The notes beneath the pieces are model-generated. The model was not told the origin of the DNA. It saw only the letters and a program-made list of their open reading frames with translations, and searched no databases. Shown one piece after another: positions 54,384-63,184 of a stretch of 64,000 bases of DNA (positions are counted from its first letter, which is position 1; every line of letters begins with the position of its first letter). The DNA comes from Lachnoclostridium phytofermentans. Lineage in GTDB: Bacteria > Bacillota > Clostridia > Lachnospirales > Lachnospiraceae. The translations under genes were made by a program, and so were the position numbers. The DNA lies in contig NZ_JPOF01000006.1 of the NCBI RefSeq assembly GCF_000733755.1, positions 496,001-560,000 of the forward strand, given 5' to 3'.

Positions 54384-56201
54384 ATGATGATTCATAAGGA
54401 ACTTTCCTTACTTCAAAATATTCAGGAACTGGATTATAACACGGAAAAGACTGTCTTTGAATTATTTGAACAGAATGCAAAAGATAAACCAGATAAGATT
54501 GCTTTGGTTTTCGGAGATCAAACAATGTCGTATAAGGAACTGAACCAGAAATCAAATCAACTTGCTAGAATGTTACGAGATAATTTTGTAAAACCAAATG
54601 ATATCGTTGGTATCCTAGCAAATCGTTCTATGGAAATGTTTATCGGTATATTAGCCATTATAAAGGCTGGTGGTGCTTATCTTCCAATCGATCCAGAATA
54701 TCCAATAGAGCGAATTCATTATATGCTTGACGATTGTAATATTAATGTTCTTTTGACCATGGAGCATTTAAAAGATTTCATCTCGTTTCAAGGAAAAACA
54801 CTTTATCTTGATCGTAATCAATTATATCAAGGTGATAGCAATAATCTAGAAAACCTTACTACCCTACATAGCCTTATCTATGTTATCTATACTTCAGGGT
54901 CAACAGGATTACCAAAGGGCACCCTGATAGAGCATAAATCTATAATTAATCTTATCTCAGGATTATCCTCTATCATTGACTATAAGGAAGATAAAACTAT
55001 ACTATCACTTGCTTCTTTTGCCTTTGATATGTCAATACCAGAGATTCTTTTACCTTTAGCAAAAGGTATGAAAATCGTAATCGCCACAGAGGAACAGAAA
55101 AATAATCCAAAATACCTAAATGATTGTATCATAAAAAATCAGGTTACTATGATGCAAATTACGCCTTCAAGACTTCAGCTCATGTTCAATTATGGAAAAA
55201 GTATTGATTTTCTAACTGTCTTAACTGAGATTATGGTTGGAGCAGAACCATTTCCAAAGGCATTATTAGAGAAACTAAAAGAACACACTAGGGCTAAAAT
55301 ATATAACCTATATGGTCCGACCGAAACAACAGTCTGGTCGACTGTCGGTGATTTAACCTCAAGCAATATCGTTACTGTGGGAGCACCAATTCAAAATACT
55401 CAAATTCTAATTCTTAATCATCAAGGTGAGCTTTGTCCTATCGGAGAAGAAGGAGAATTATGTATATCTGGGGATGGACTGGCAAGAGGCTACTTAAATC
55501 GACCAGAGCTAACAAATGAAAAGTTCATTGTTAACAAGTACCTTAAAGGAGAAAAATTATATAGAACCGGAGATTTAGCTAGAATGCTCCCTAACGGGAT
55601 ACTTGAAGTGTTAGGACGAATGGATGGTCAAGTCAAACTAAACGGTAAGAGAATCGAATTAGGAGAAATCGAATACCATTTACTAAAATATAACAAGATA
55701 AAAGAAGCAGTTGTAGTAGTAAAAGATAATATATTATGTGCTTTTATAGTTTCAGATTCGACCTCTTTCGATAGTGATGTGAACGAATATTTAGAAAAAT
55801 TTCTACCACATTACATGATACCAACTAACTATATAAAAATTGATAAGGTTCCATTAAGTTTTAATGGAAAAGTAGATAAAAAAGCATTGCTTCAGCTTGA
55901 AATAGCATCAGAAAGCGAGCTAATGAGCTACAATCCTAGTCAAAGCGGTTCGTTAGTTACACAGGAATCAAGACTCAGAAAAGTTGTGTCTGAAATTGTG
56001 CCAAATAGAACGAAGGCCTTTCATATAATGTTGAATGAACCACTTACAACCATAGGTATAGACTCTGTAGCCTTTGTAAAATTGATTGTCTCAACAGAAA
56101 TGGAGTTTCATATTGAATTCGAAGATCAATATTTAGATTTCAAAAAATTACCTACCTTATCTTCCATATTATCACTTGTTGATAAGTATCTGGAGCAGTA
56201 A
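54384..56201 (+). CDS. NRPS adenylation - carrier protein (A-PCP)
   Basis: A 605-aa stand-alone module without condensation or thioesterase domains. Adenylation motifs: IYVIYTSGSTGLPKGT (A3), NLYGPTETTVWS (A5), GELCISGDGLARGYLN, YRTGDLARM (A7), and FNGKVDKKAL (A10 Lys). The carrier Ser is about residue 559 in TIGIDSVAF. The Asp that binds the amino group is present (FDMSIPE), so an alpha-amino acid is activated. My by-eye specificity code is D-M-P-Q-I-V-L-V-W-K, with a weak likeness to glycine codes. It is divergent from the BtrH-like gene. Confidence 0.94.
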   Translation: MMIHKELSLLQNIQELDYNTEKTVFELFEQNAKDKPDKIALVFGDQTMSYKELNQKSNQLARMLRDNFVKPNDIVGILANRSMEMFIGILAIIKAGGAYLPIDPEYPIERIHYMLDDCNINVLLTMEHLKDFISFQGKTLYLDRNQLYQGDSNNLENLTTLHSLIYVIYTSGSTGLPKGTLIEHKSIINLISGLSSIIDYKEDKTILSLASFAFDMSIPEILLPLAKGMKIVIATEEQKNNPKYLNDCIIKNQVTMMQITPSRLQLMFNYGKSIDFLTVLTEIMVGAEPFPKALLEKLKEHTRAKIYNLYGPTETTVWSTVGDLTSSNIVTVGAPIQNTQILILNHQGELCPIGEEGELCISGDGLARGYLNRPELTNEKFIVNKYLKGEKLYRTGDLARMLPNGILEVLGRMDGQVKLNGKRIELGEIEYHLLKYNKIKEAVVVVKDNILCAFIVSDSTSFDSDVNEYLEKFLPHYMIPTNYIKIDKVPLSFNGKVDKKALLQLEIASESELMSYNPSQSGSLVTQESRLRKVVSEIVPNRTKAFHIMLNEPLTTIGIDSVAFVKLIVSTEMEFHIEFEDQYLDFKKLPTLSSILSLVDKYLEQ

Positions 56202-56279
56202 CAACAAAGATATTTAAAAAGACTATGTATCTCTGGATGATTAGCTGATAAAGTAACTAATCATCCGGAAACTCATAGC

Positions 56280-56939
56280 CTAAAGATCTAATGAAAAATC
56301 CTGCAATCTGTTATCAATCTCTTCTTCTGAACACACAGCAACTTTATAACCAGAAAGAGAATCGTGTATTTTAAAGTAATAATTATGATTGGAAGGAAAA
56401 AAAGATATTTCATTCTTCTCAATTTCAAAACCAAAAGAATTCAATGGTATTGATAATCCTTTCCCAATGCACTTAATATAGCTTTCTTTTAACGTCCACA
56501 ATTCACAAAAATATTCTGCTCTATCCTTTTCACACTTATTACATAAATTATAGTATTCCTTTTCTGTAAAGAACCTTTTTGCGATATCTTCATTATTTTC
56601 TCCTATTTGTTCAATATCAACACCAAGCTCATGACATCCAATCCCTGCTATTACCCAGGTACCCGAATGACTAATATTGAAGTGAATTTGTGGATATCCG
56701 TTTAGATATGGTTTTCCATATTCATTGCTTTTAAATACAATTAAAGAATTATCAATCCCAAATTTATCACGGATTAATCTTCTTACCATAATTTCACCAT
56801 AAAGAGATCGCCTTCTATCCTCTTCAAAGCGAAAACGCTCTATCTGTAATAACTTATCAGCACTGACTAATTTCTTGTAATAATTATATTGTTCCTTTGC
56901 TAAGTCTGAGTTGATATTAAACGAATATAGTTCAACCAA
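56280..56939 (-). CDS. Sfp-type 4'-phosphopantetheinyl transferase
   Basis: A 219-aa enzyme that attaches the phosphopantetheine arm to carrier proteins. Motifs: IHFNISHSGTWVIAGIG, the Mg site GVDIEQIG, and the catalytic FCELWTLKESYIKCIGKGL. The length is normal for Sfp/Gsp. It is convergent with the A-PCP gene and clearly serves the carrier domains of this cluster. The start is TTG at 56939, with AGGAGG 9 nt upstream. Confidence 0.95.
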   Translation of the reverse strand: MVELYSFNINSDLAKEQYNYYKKLVSADKLLQIERFRFEEDRRRSLYGEIMVRRLIRDKFGIDNSLIVFKSNEYGKPYLNGYPQIHFNISHSGTWVIAGIGCHELGVDIEQIGENNEDIAKRFFTEKEYYNLCNKCEKDRAEYFCELWTLKESYIKCIGKGLSIPLNSFGFEIEKNEISFFPSNHNYYFKIHDSLSGYKVAVCSEEEIDNRLQDFSLDL

Positions 56940-57077
56940 TGGTTAATTCCTCCTAATAAGATAACCGTAAAATTATTTTTCATATGGCATTCGCAAATGG
57001 AGGTTATGAATTAAAGAAGTAATAAGTATAACACTAGCTTACACTTCAAAATGCAAAATCCTCGTTGCTTCTATTAT

Positions 57078-59498
57078 TTATTTGGTAACATGAATAGTTT
57101 CCGTGGTGACTCCAAAGCGTTCTGAATGGATTATAATCTGTCCTTCACCTGCCCTACCTACTGACTTTATCCAAAAACCTACCGAGCCGCCAATCAATGA
57201 GATTATTTTAGGACCAATTACTTCTATAGGACCTTTCGTTTCAATCATTACTGAATCATGTGCGTAGACAATGTCATTACCATTATCATCTAATAATTTT
57301 AATACGATACGGGTGGTGTCGTAGGTTTTCTCCTCTACTAAATTTTTATTATCCACTTCTACTTTTAAAAGAGGTTTAAAAACCTGACTTCTATTCGTTT
57401 TTGTAACACATGTTTCACCAATATAACCTTCGAATGCATAGTCGGTAGCCTTTCCTCCCCAACCACCTAAGTACTTGGTATACAAATTTTCTGCATCTAG
57501 CATATTCATTTTATATTTGAGGAAAATCCATCCCATTTTTAACGTATCCATAAGCCCTAAAACACCATTTGATTTACTAACTTTCATGAGCAATTTCTTT
57601 ATTAACTGAGCATCCCTTGGAGAAAAGCTCTCATTTTCCTTAATGGCATCACCTAAAAAGTCATCAATAATCATCGGTGGATGTTTTACATGAGGATATA
57701 GATCCTTTCTTGGATAAAATGTTCCAACATAATCGCCATTCTTATACAGTTTTACATAATCACAGTTTGTAAAAACATAGACATCATGTAACATCGACCC
57801 TTCAAACTCACCTATGCAAAGTGGACTAGCAACATGCATCACAGGGTTGTTCTCTTGTTGCGAAGCATACACATAGGCAGCATGTTTAGGAATTCGAAAC
57901 ATATCCATGACACCATGATAACAAATTCTGTCACCACTTCCGAAATCCTTATGGGTATTGTAATCAAACATACACCAACCGATAGCCCCAGATATCTTGT
58001 TCTCCTTATGCATTGCCTCTAAAACATTCAAATGCCTTATTGCATGTTCTACCCTGTGAGCTTCATCATCAAACTTCTTAGTTGGATACATATGTCCGTT
58101 ATATTCAGTTATCAGATATGGTTTATTCGATCGGGTTACTTTTTTCTTTTTTTGCAGTCCCCGGTTATCACCATTATGAATAAAATCATTATATGTATAA
58201 ACATCCTCCAGCAAATGACTCTTGGTTATGCAGCGAACACCACCCGTACTTCTTGAATCATCTAAAGCTTTTGCTAATGCATTGGTTCTTTTATATAATT
58301 CATCATGATCACTAGATTCATTTATTCGCACTCCCCAGATAATAACACTAGGGTGATTAAAGTCTTTCAGGATCATTTCTTCCACATGCGTTACAGCTAA
58401 ATCCTGCCAGGCTTCATCTCCTATATGCTGCCATCCTGGCATCTCATCAAATACCAGAAGCCCCAGTTCATCACACCGATCCAAAAAGTAATCACTCTGG
58501 GGATAGTGTGATAATCTCACCGTGTTTACACCTAACTCATATTTGAGTATTTCTGCATCTTTATATTGGGCACTTCCTGGCATTGCATAACCGACATAAG
58601 GAAAGGATTGATGACGATTCAGGCCTTGAATTTTAACTTTCTTTCCATTCAGATAAAAACCTTCTTCTGTAAACTGAGCTTCTCTGAAACCAAATCTTAT
58701 ATTATGTGTGTCTATAATACTCTCATCTTTGATTAACTGTACATTAATATAATATAGGTTTGGTTCATCAATACTCCACAAGTTGATTCCACAAACTTCC
58801 TCTTTTACATTAATTCTTTCCTTCCTCTGGTTCGTAATGTTAATTACCTTATTAAATGTTTTTATACACTCTTTTTGATATATGAAATCAAACTTACAAA
58901 TTAGTTCATACGGGTCCTCGGAATTATTATATGTATATAAGTCAATATCAAGAAATGGCCTTTTTGTTAAAACATCCTTTGTTTTAACACATACAGCATC
59001 AAATCTTACATTATTACAATACTCCAATGATACTTCACGATAGATACCACCATAAGTCAGGTAATCAACAACAAAACCAAATGGTGGTATATCATTTCTC
59101 TCACTTGAATCCACATAAACTGTTAATAGGTTATTCTCACCCTGATTGGCAGCAACGGTTAAGTCTATTTTAAAAGGTGTATATCCCCCCTTATGTTCTC
59201 CTACATAGATACCATTCAGATAGACTTTCGCATATGCCATAACACCGTTAAACTTAACATATACCTGTTCACCCTGCTCCAATTTGTCAATCCATATTTC
59301 TTTTCTGTAACAGCTTTCAAACTGGTACATCCCTTCATCGAAGTTATTGTAAGGTACTTCTATATTGGTATGTGGAAGATTTACTTCTTCAAATAACGAA
59401 TCCTCATAGGATGAAACATCAAACGTTGGGGAAATATAAGACTCATTAAAGTTTGGAGAATACATCCAGTCAAAATTAATATCAACCTTTCTTTTCAT
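57078..59498 (-). CDS. Glycoside hydrolase family 2 (beta-galactosidase/glucuronidase-like)
   Basis: An 806-aa GH2 enzyme. A sugar-binding domain (residues 10-170) and an immunoglobulin-like domain come first. The TIM barrel follows, with NRHQSFPYVGYAM, the acid/base Glu about 393 in WGVRINESSDHDE and the nucleophile about 464 in YLITEYNGHMYP. The C-terminus holds two further beta domains. There is no signal peptide, so it is intracellular. It could act on beta-galactosides, beta-glucuronides or similar. It lies downstream of the TetR gene, which may control it. Confidence 0.93.
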   Translation of the reverse strand: MKRKVDINFDWMYSPNFNESYISPTFDVSSYEDSLFEEVNLPHTNIEVPYNNFDEGMYQFESCYRKEIWIDKLEQGEQVYVKFNGVMAYAKVYLNGIYVGEHKGGYTPFKIDLTVAANQGENNLLTVYVDSSERNDIPPFGFVVDYLTYGGIYREVSLEYCNNVRFDAVCVKTKDVLTKRPFLDIDLYTYNNSEDPYELICKFDFIYQKECIKTFNKVINITNQRKERINVKEEVCGINLWSIDEPNLYYINVQLIKDESIIDTHNIRFGFREAQFTEEGFYLNGKKVKIQGLNRHQSFPYVGYAMPGSAQYKDAEILKYELGVNTVRLSHYPQSDYFLDRCDELGLLVFDEMPGWQHIGDEAWQDLAVTHVEEMILKDFNHPSVIIWGVRINESSDHDELYKRTNALAKALDDSRSTGGVRCITKSHLLEDVYTYNDFIHNGDNRGLQKKKKVTRSNKPYLITEYNGHMYPTKKFDDEAHRVEHAIRHLNVLEAMHKENKISGAIGWCMFDYNTHKDFGSGDRICYHGVMDMFRIPKHAAYVYASQQENNPVMHVASPLCIGEFEGSMLHDVYVFTNCDYVKLYKNGDYVGTFYPRKDLYPHVKHPPMIIDDFLGDAIKENESFSPRDAQLIKKLLMKVSKSNGVLGLMDTLKMGWIFLKYKMNMLDAENLYTKYLGGWGGKATDYAFEGYIGETCVTKTNRSQVFKPLLKVEVDNKNLVEEKTYDTTRIVLKLLDDNGNDIVYAHDSVMIETKGPIEVIGPKIISLIGGSVGFWIKSVGRAGEGQIIIHSERFGVTTETIHVTK

Positions 59499-59649
59499 GT
59501 TTTACACCCATTGCATGCCACATTGTGACAACCTTTCTAAATTAATATGTTCTTTCACTCATGACTGCTATTAATATTAGATACTTGCCTTATATGTATG
59601 TAGAAATTCTAGGAAATTAAGGATAACTGCTTTATAATTCAACCATGAC

Positions 59650-60309
59650 TCACTTTCTCTCCAATGAATAGATAAAAAGTTTAAACTGATGCCTTATCAT
59701 TTCTCTTGAAGCTACACCCTGCTCTTCATCAAGATGTTTTTCTCTAATTAGTACTCTCTGTGATAAGCTTAGCAATACATTACTTATTGTCAATCCAGTT
59801 ATTACCGGGTCGATGTCCAGTCGTATGGAGCCATCCTCTATACCATCCCTAATCAACTGCTCCAGAATATAATCATTGCTTGAGATCATATTTTTAAAAC
59901 GATTAGTTAATTCTAAATAAGGATATTCTCCCGTAAAATAAAAATCAAATACTCCCGAAAACCTTATTATACTGGGTTTTGCTTCTACGTAACTTGCAAT
60001 TTCATTCAAAAAAAGCTCTATCTTTTTCAGACCGTTACCTACCAATGTTTTATAGATTTTGGTTTGAAAATAGTACAGTTCTTCAAACAACATAATCTCT
60101 ATCTCAAAAGCCAGTTCTTCTTTTGTTTTATAATATCGATACAAGGTCCTTCTAGTAATTTTTATTTCGGAGGCGATATTATCCATAGTATTTTCTGATA
60201 GTCCTTTTGTTATAAAAAGTTCCCTTGCAACATTAAGAATTTCATTCTTTCTTTTTTCTTTTTGCTCCAGTCTTTCCTGCTCCCTGTGAACACTTGTGCT
60301 AATCGTCAA
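59650..60309 (-). CDS. TetR family transcriptional regulator
   Basis: A 219-aa TetR regulator with HTH TMDNIASEIKITRRTLYRYYKTKEEL and a highly charged N-terminus (REQERLEQKEKRKNEIL). It precedes the GH2 gene on the same strand with a 151-nt gap, and a perfect 9-bp-arm palindrome upstream (60427-60448) is a likely binding site. The start is TTG at 60309, with AAGGGA before it; no ATG is available. Confidence 0.88.
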   Translation of the reverse strand: MTISTSVHREQERLEQKEKRKNEILNVARELFITKGLSENTMDNIASEIKITRRTLYRYYKTKEELAFEIEIMLFEELYYFQTKIYKTLVGNGLKKIELFLNEIASYVEAKPSIIRFSGVFDFYFTGEYPYLELTNRFKNMISSNDYILEQLIRDGIEDGSIRLDIDPVITGLTISNVLLSLSQRVLIREKHLDEEQGVASREMIRHQFKLFIYSLERK

Positions 60310-60730
60310 TTCATTCCCTTCCTATGAAATAAGCTAAATACGGTTGAAATAAATCAAATACGGTAACCTCATATTACTACTGTCAATACCTGTTTAACTT
60401 ATTGAACATACTGTTGTCGCATTTTCCCATGTCACTACTGTGACATGGAATTATTTTACACTTATTATTAAATATTGTCAAACATTTTTAAGTCTGAATT
60501 GCTACTATTGGTTAAGACGATTAAAGAGCATCCTCTATAAATTTTGTATTTAGTAATATTTCTATAAATCAAACTAGCATTTTGCATTCAGCAATGTTTC
60601 TATTAAATTCAAGCTTAGCATTTCCTATATACTAAGGAATTTTTATCTCTTGATTCATTAAGTTCGATACAAATCTGAATAATATTCTTTTACCAGCAAA
60701 TAATAACTCTATCAATATTTAGGAATAATT
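60310..60730. other. Intergenic region between the TetR gene and the 79-aa gene
   Basis: About 420 bp without a gene. It holds a repeated AAATACGGT (near 60335 and 60355) just upstream of the TetR start and the palindrome at 60427-60448. The remainder is AT-rich. Confidence 0.5.
60427..60448. promoter_or_regulatory. Perfect palindrome, likely TetR operator
   Basis: Arms CCATGTCAC and GTGACATGG are separated by 4 nt, 118 nt upstream of the TetR start. The length and symmetry are typical of a TetR-family operator. Confidence 0.6.
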
Positions 60731-60860
60731 ATGGTAGAGTGACCAAAAAAAGATTCGTTGAGAAAAACGAATCATAGTCTACCATGGTTTAGAGCGCATT
60801 AGATAGAGTTGACGAAATACTAAGAAGCAGTCCTGCAGTCACCACAAACCTGGTAACGTA
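60731..60860 (+). promoter_or_regulatory. Structured leader upstream of the 79-aa gene
   Basis: A nested stem: outer ATGGTAGA (60731-60738) / TCTACCAT (60778-60785), inner GATTCGTT (60752-60759) / AACGAATC (60766-60773). A GC-richer stretch with GCAGTCCTGC and a possible GGTTT/AAACC pairing follows up to the ribosome binding site. It does not match a riboswitch class I know. It is a candidate regulatory RNA. Confidence 0.5.
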
Positions 60861-60889
60861 AAAAACTTTTTTGAAAAGGAGTAAATTAT

Positions 60890-61129
60890 ATGAATCGTGA
60901 TAATCTCATAGACCAAGTGAAAGACGAGTATGCAAAAATAGCCTCTTATGAATCCCGACAGAATTTTATCCAATCCACAACCGATCTAACACCAGAAGCT
61001 TACTACGAAAAACTGCTAAGTAAAGCTGTCGACGAAATTAACAAAGGAACCTTTGATAATTTCAATTCTGGGGAAGAGGTAGTATCCGCAATTGCAAATG
61101 ATAAAACTTGGCTTTCTAATTGGAAGTAG
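60890..61129 (+). CDS. Small hypothetical protein (79 aa)
   Basis: An acidic, soluble, mainly helical protein that I do not recognise (begins MNRDNLIDQVKDEYAK, ends TWLSNWK). AAAAGGAG precedes the ATG with good spacing, and the upstream 130 nt form a structured leader, so it is probably a real, regulated gene. There are no Cys and no membrane segment. It is a single-gene unit ended by the terminator at 61174-61208. Confidence 0.72.
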   Translation: MNRDNLIDQVKDEYAKIASYESRQNFIQSTTDLTPEAYYEKLLSKAVDEINKGTFDNFNSGEEVVSAIANDKTWLSNWK

Positions 61130-61173
61130 CTTTAGCCACTGATTTTATAACCTTAATGCCAAACAGCGAGTAA

Positions 61174-61208
61174 AAACCGCAGTCCTTTTTCAAAGGATTG
61201 CGGTTTTT
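61174..61208. terminator. Bidirectional terminator
   Basis: AAACCGCA-x-TCCTTT pairs with AAAGGA-x-TGCGGTTT, followed by a T-run. It lies between the convergent 79-aa and symporter genes. Confidence 0.87.
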
Positions 61209-61218
61209 CATTTTACAA

Positions 61219-62517
61219 CTAAGAATTATTATATTTTTCTAAATCTATTTCATTTTCACTTTTTGCAACAATTAATGCACTTGTAGCTGCTGCACTTATA
61301 TTGGTTGCGGTTCGAGCCATATCTACAATAGAGCTGATTGGTGTTAACAACACAATAATTTCAATTGGGAGTCCTGCAGCAGCAAATACTGCAGTTGCGG
61401 TAATCGTCGCCGTTCCTGGAACACCAACTGTACCAATACTGATTAAAGTTGCTATCAGAATAAGAATGACATACTGTCCGATGGAATACTCAATATTTAA
61501 TCCGTGTATTGCAAAGACTGCTAATAAAGTAGGCCAAATTCCTGCACATCCAGGCATTCCAACATTAGCTCCTAATGGAACAACAAAAGTAGAAATACTA
61601 TCTGATACACCAGCATTTCTCAGGCATTTCTCTGTCACTGGTATTGTACCCACACTGCTTTGGGTAGTGAACGCAACAACCTGTGCAGGCCAAATGTGTT
61701 TAAAAAAATGGATAGGGTTTAATTTAGCCACGACGCTAATAAGAATACTATTTACGCCAAAGGTTTGAATAAAGCACAAAAGATAAGCTATCACTAATAC
61801 CGGCAATAGAGGTAATAATTTATCTGCTCCATTCTTAGAAACTGCATTTGCTACTAAGGCTAATACAGCGTAAGGGGTAAATTCAATAATAAATGTTATC
61901 ACTGTATTAATAACTTTGGATGCGGAATCAACAAAAGCTTTAAAAGGTTTAACACCCTCTGGATCTTTCGTGGAAAGCGAAACTACAGCTATACCAATAA
62001 GTAGTGAAAATAATATAACTGGTACAATTGTATTCGTCGATGCTTGCGCAAAAAAGTTCTTTGGGAATAAATCAGTGATTACCTGTGTAATTGCTGGCAC
62101 TTCCTTCGCTTGATAATCGGTTGGAAGCGTAATTAATGCATTTTTCCCAACACCTATAGCTAATGAAACTATAATAGTTATGGTTGAGGCAATCAATGTG
62201 GTTGATGTTAGTAATCCAATGCTTTTAACACCTATCTTTTTTAGTTGGTGTATATTCTCCAACTGTGAAACACTAGAAATAACACTAAAAAATAAAAGTG
62301 GTACAACAAATGCAGATATTATATTTGCATATACAGCTCCAATAAGCTGCACATAACTGGTATGACCTGCAAAGACTATTCCTAATCCTAATCCAAAAAT
62401 TAAAGCTATCATGGTTCTAAGTCCAAAATCTATATTCTTTTTTCTTAAAAATACTAATGCGCCAATGAAAATAATGGCTGCTCCTAATGCACCTAATGCT
62501 AAAAAATCTATATTCAT
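61219..62517 (-). CDS. Dicarboxylate/amino acid:cation symporter, probably L-cystine (TcyP-like)
   Basis: A 432-aa DAACS-family transporter with eight helices and two hairpin loops. The first substrate loop reads AFTTQSSVGTIPVTEKCL; the TSS-type serine motif followed by VGTxPxT matches TcyP-like cystine importers better than glutamate transporters. Later elements are FVVPLGANVGMPGCAGIW and GTVGVPGTATITATA. The cysteine-rich leader frame upstream supports cystine as substrate. ATG at 62517 behind AAGGAG. Confidence 0.88.
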   Translation of the reverse strand: MNIDFLALGALGAAIIFIGALVFLRKKNIDFGLRTMIALIFGLGLGIVFAGHTSYVQLIGAVYANIISAFVVPLLFFSVISSVSQLENIHQLKKIGVKSIGLLTSTTLIASTITIIVSLAIGVGKNALITLPTDYQAKEVPAITQVITDLFPKNFFAQASTNTIVPVILFSLLIGIAVVSLSTKDPEGVKPFKAFVDSASKVINTVITFIIEFTPYAVLALVANAVSKNGADKLLPLLPVLVIAYLLCFIQTFGVNSILISVVAKLNPIHFFKHIWPAQVVAFTTQSSVGTIPVTEKCLRNAGVSDSISTFVVPLGANVGMPGCAGIWPTLLAVFAIHGLNIEYSIGQYVILILIATLISIGTVGVPGTATITATAVFAAAGLPIEIIVLLTPISSIVDMARTATNISAAATSALIVAKSENEIDLEKYNNS

Positions 62518-62552
62518 ATTTGTCTCCTTCTTAATTTAATATTTTATATGGT

Positions 62553-62639
62553 TTAAGAATTACAACAACAGCAACAGGAGCAACACATGAAACTATCCTT
62601 ATTGTGATTTTTTTGCTTTGATTTAAATTTACTTTTCAT
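62553..62639 (-). CDS. Poly-cysteine leader peptide (28 aa) upstream of the cystine symporter
   Basis: ATG at 62639 with AGGAGG 8 nt upstream opens a 28-codon frame. A lysine-rich first half is followed by MCCSCCCCCNS: seven cysteine codons among eight. It ends 35 nt before the symporter start and follows a strong promoter. Such frames act as sensors: ribosomes stall when Cys-tRNA is scarce. Poly-Cys leaders are known in mycobacteria upstream of cysteine genes. A metal-binding mini-protein is the alternative. Confidence 0.75.
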   Translation of the reverse strand: MKSKFKSKQKNHNKDSFMCCSCCCCCNS

Positions 62640-62667
62640 AAAAATAACCTCCTGTTTAATATAGACT

Positions 62668-62690
62668 ATTCATATATGTTTTATATGAAT
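62668..62690 (-). promoter_or_regulatory. Inverted repeat at the transcription start of the cystine unit
   Basis: ATTCATAT (62668-62675) / ATATGAAT (62683-62690) lie directly downstream of the -10 box, a good place for a repressor operator or a 5' RNA stem. Confidence 0.5.
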
Positions 62691-62696
62691 TAAAAT

Positions 62697-62726
62697 ATTA
62701 TATGCACGAATAAGATAATTTGTCAA
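62697..62726 (-). promoter_or_regulatory. Sigma-A promoter of the leader peptide-symporter unit
   Basis: Consensus TTGACA (62726-62721) and TATAAT (62702-62697) with an 18-nt spacer, 58 nt upstream of the leader peptide start. Confidence 0.85.
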
Positions 62727-63184
62727 TAAAAATACTAACTTGTAGTTATATGGAAGTTATGGTTTGATACGGAACATGGTGCTGCTGTTATTTTTATGAT
62801 CTGTGAGTATACACATTGTCATTCGCTCTTCCATTGCAATTTTCCCTAAATAATCTTGATTATCAGGCGTGTCTATTTCCATAAAATAAAAATCTATGCT
62901 ATGTCCCAAAAATTATATTGATATAAATGGTCAGAAATATGAATACAATATTTCAACAATAAAAATAGAAAAGAACTTACGCGTTCTGGCGTAGACTTTA
63001 ACCTTTAGAAACGTCAATTACACAATGACTTTTCAAGCTCATCGATACGGCTCCCTTTCAATGAATGACTGCAATCGATACAGAAGAACAAATAATTACC
63101 TTTGGACGGTCACAATTTACAAATTACGCCATATTCTACTAATGAATTATAAAAATACATAAGCTTAAGAAAGGATATCCCCAA
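62727..63184. other. Intergenic region with a possible gene remnant
   Basis: About 460 bp. On the minus strand 62757-62882 reads as a 41-codon tail (MEIDTPDNQDYLGK...) with no ribosome binding site, open further upstream without a start; it looks like the end of a lost gene. The remainder has no recognised element. The right part should hold the dehydrogenase promoter. Confidence 0.4.

Noticed and set aside
60731-60860. Known riboswitch (c-di-GMP, lysine, THF, ydaO)
   Set aside because: I looked for the conserved core sequences of these classes and did not find them; only the stem structure remains.
61301-61768. 155-codon open frame on the plus strand
   Set aside because: Antisense to the symporter gene; it mirrors its hydrophobic codons and has no start signal.
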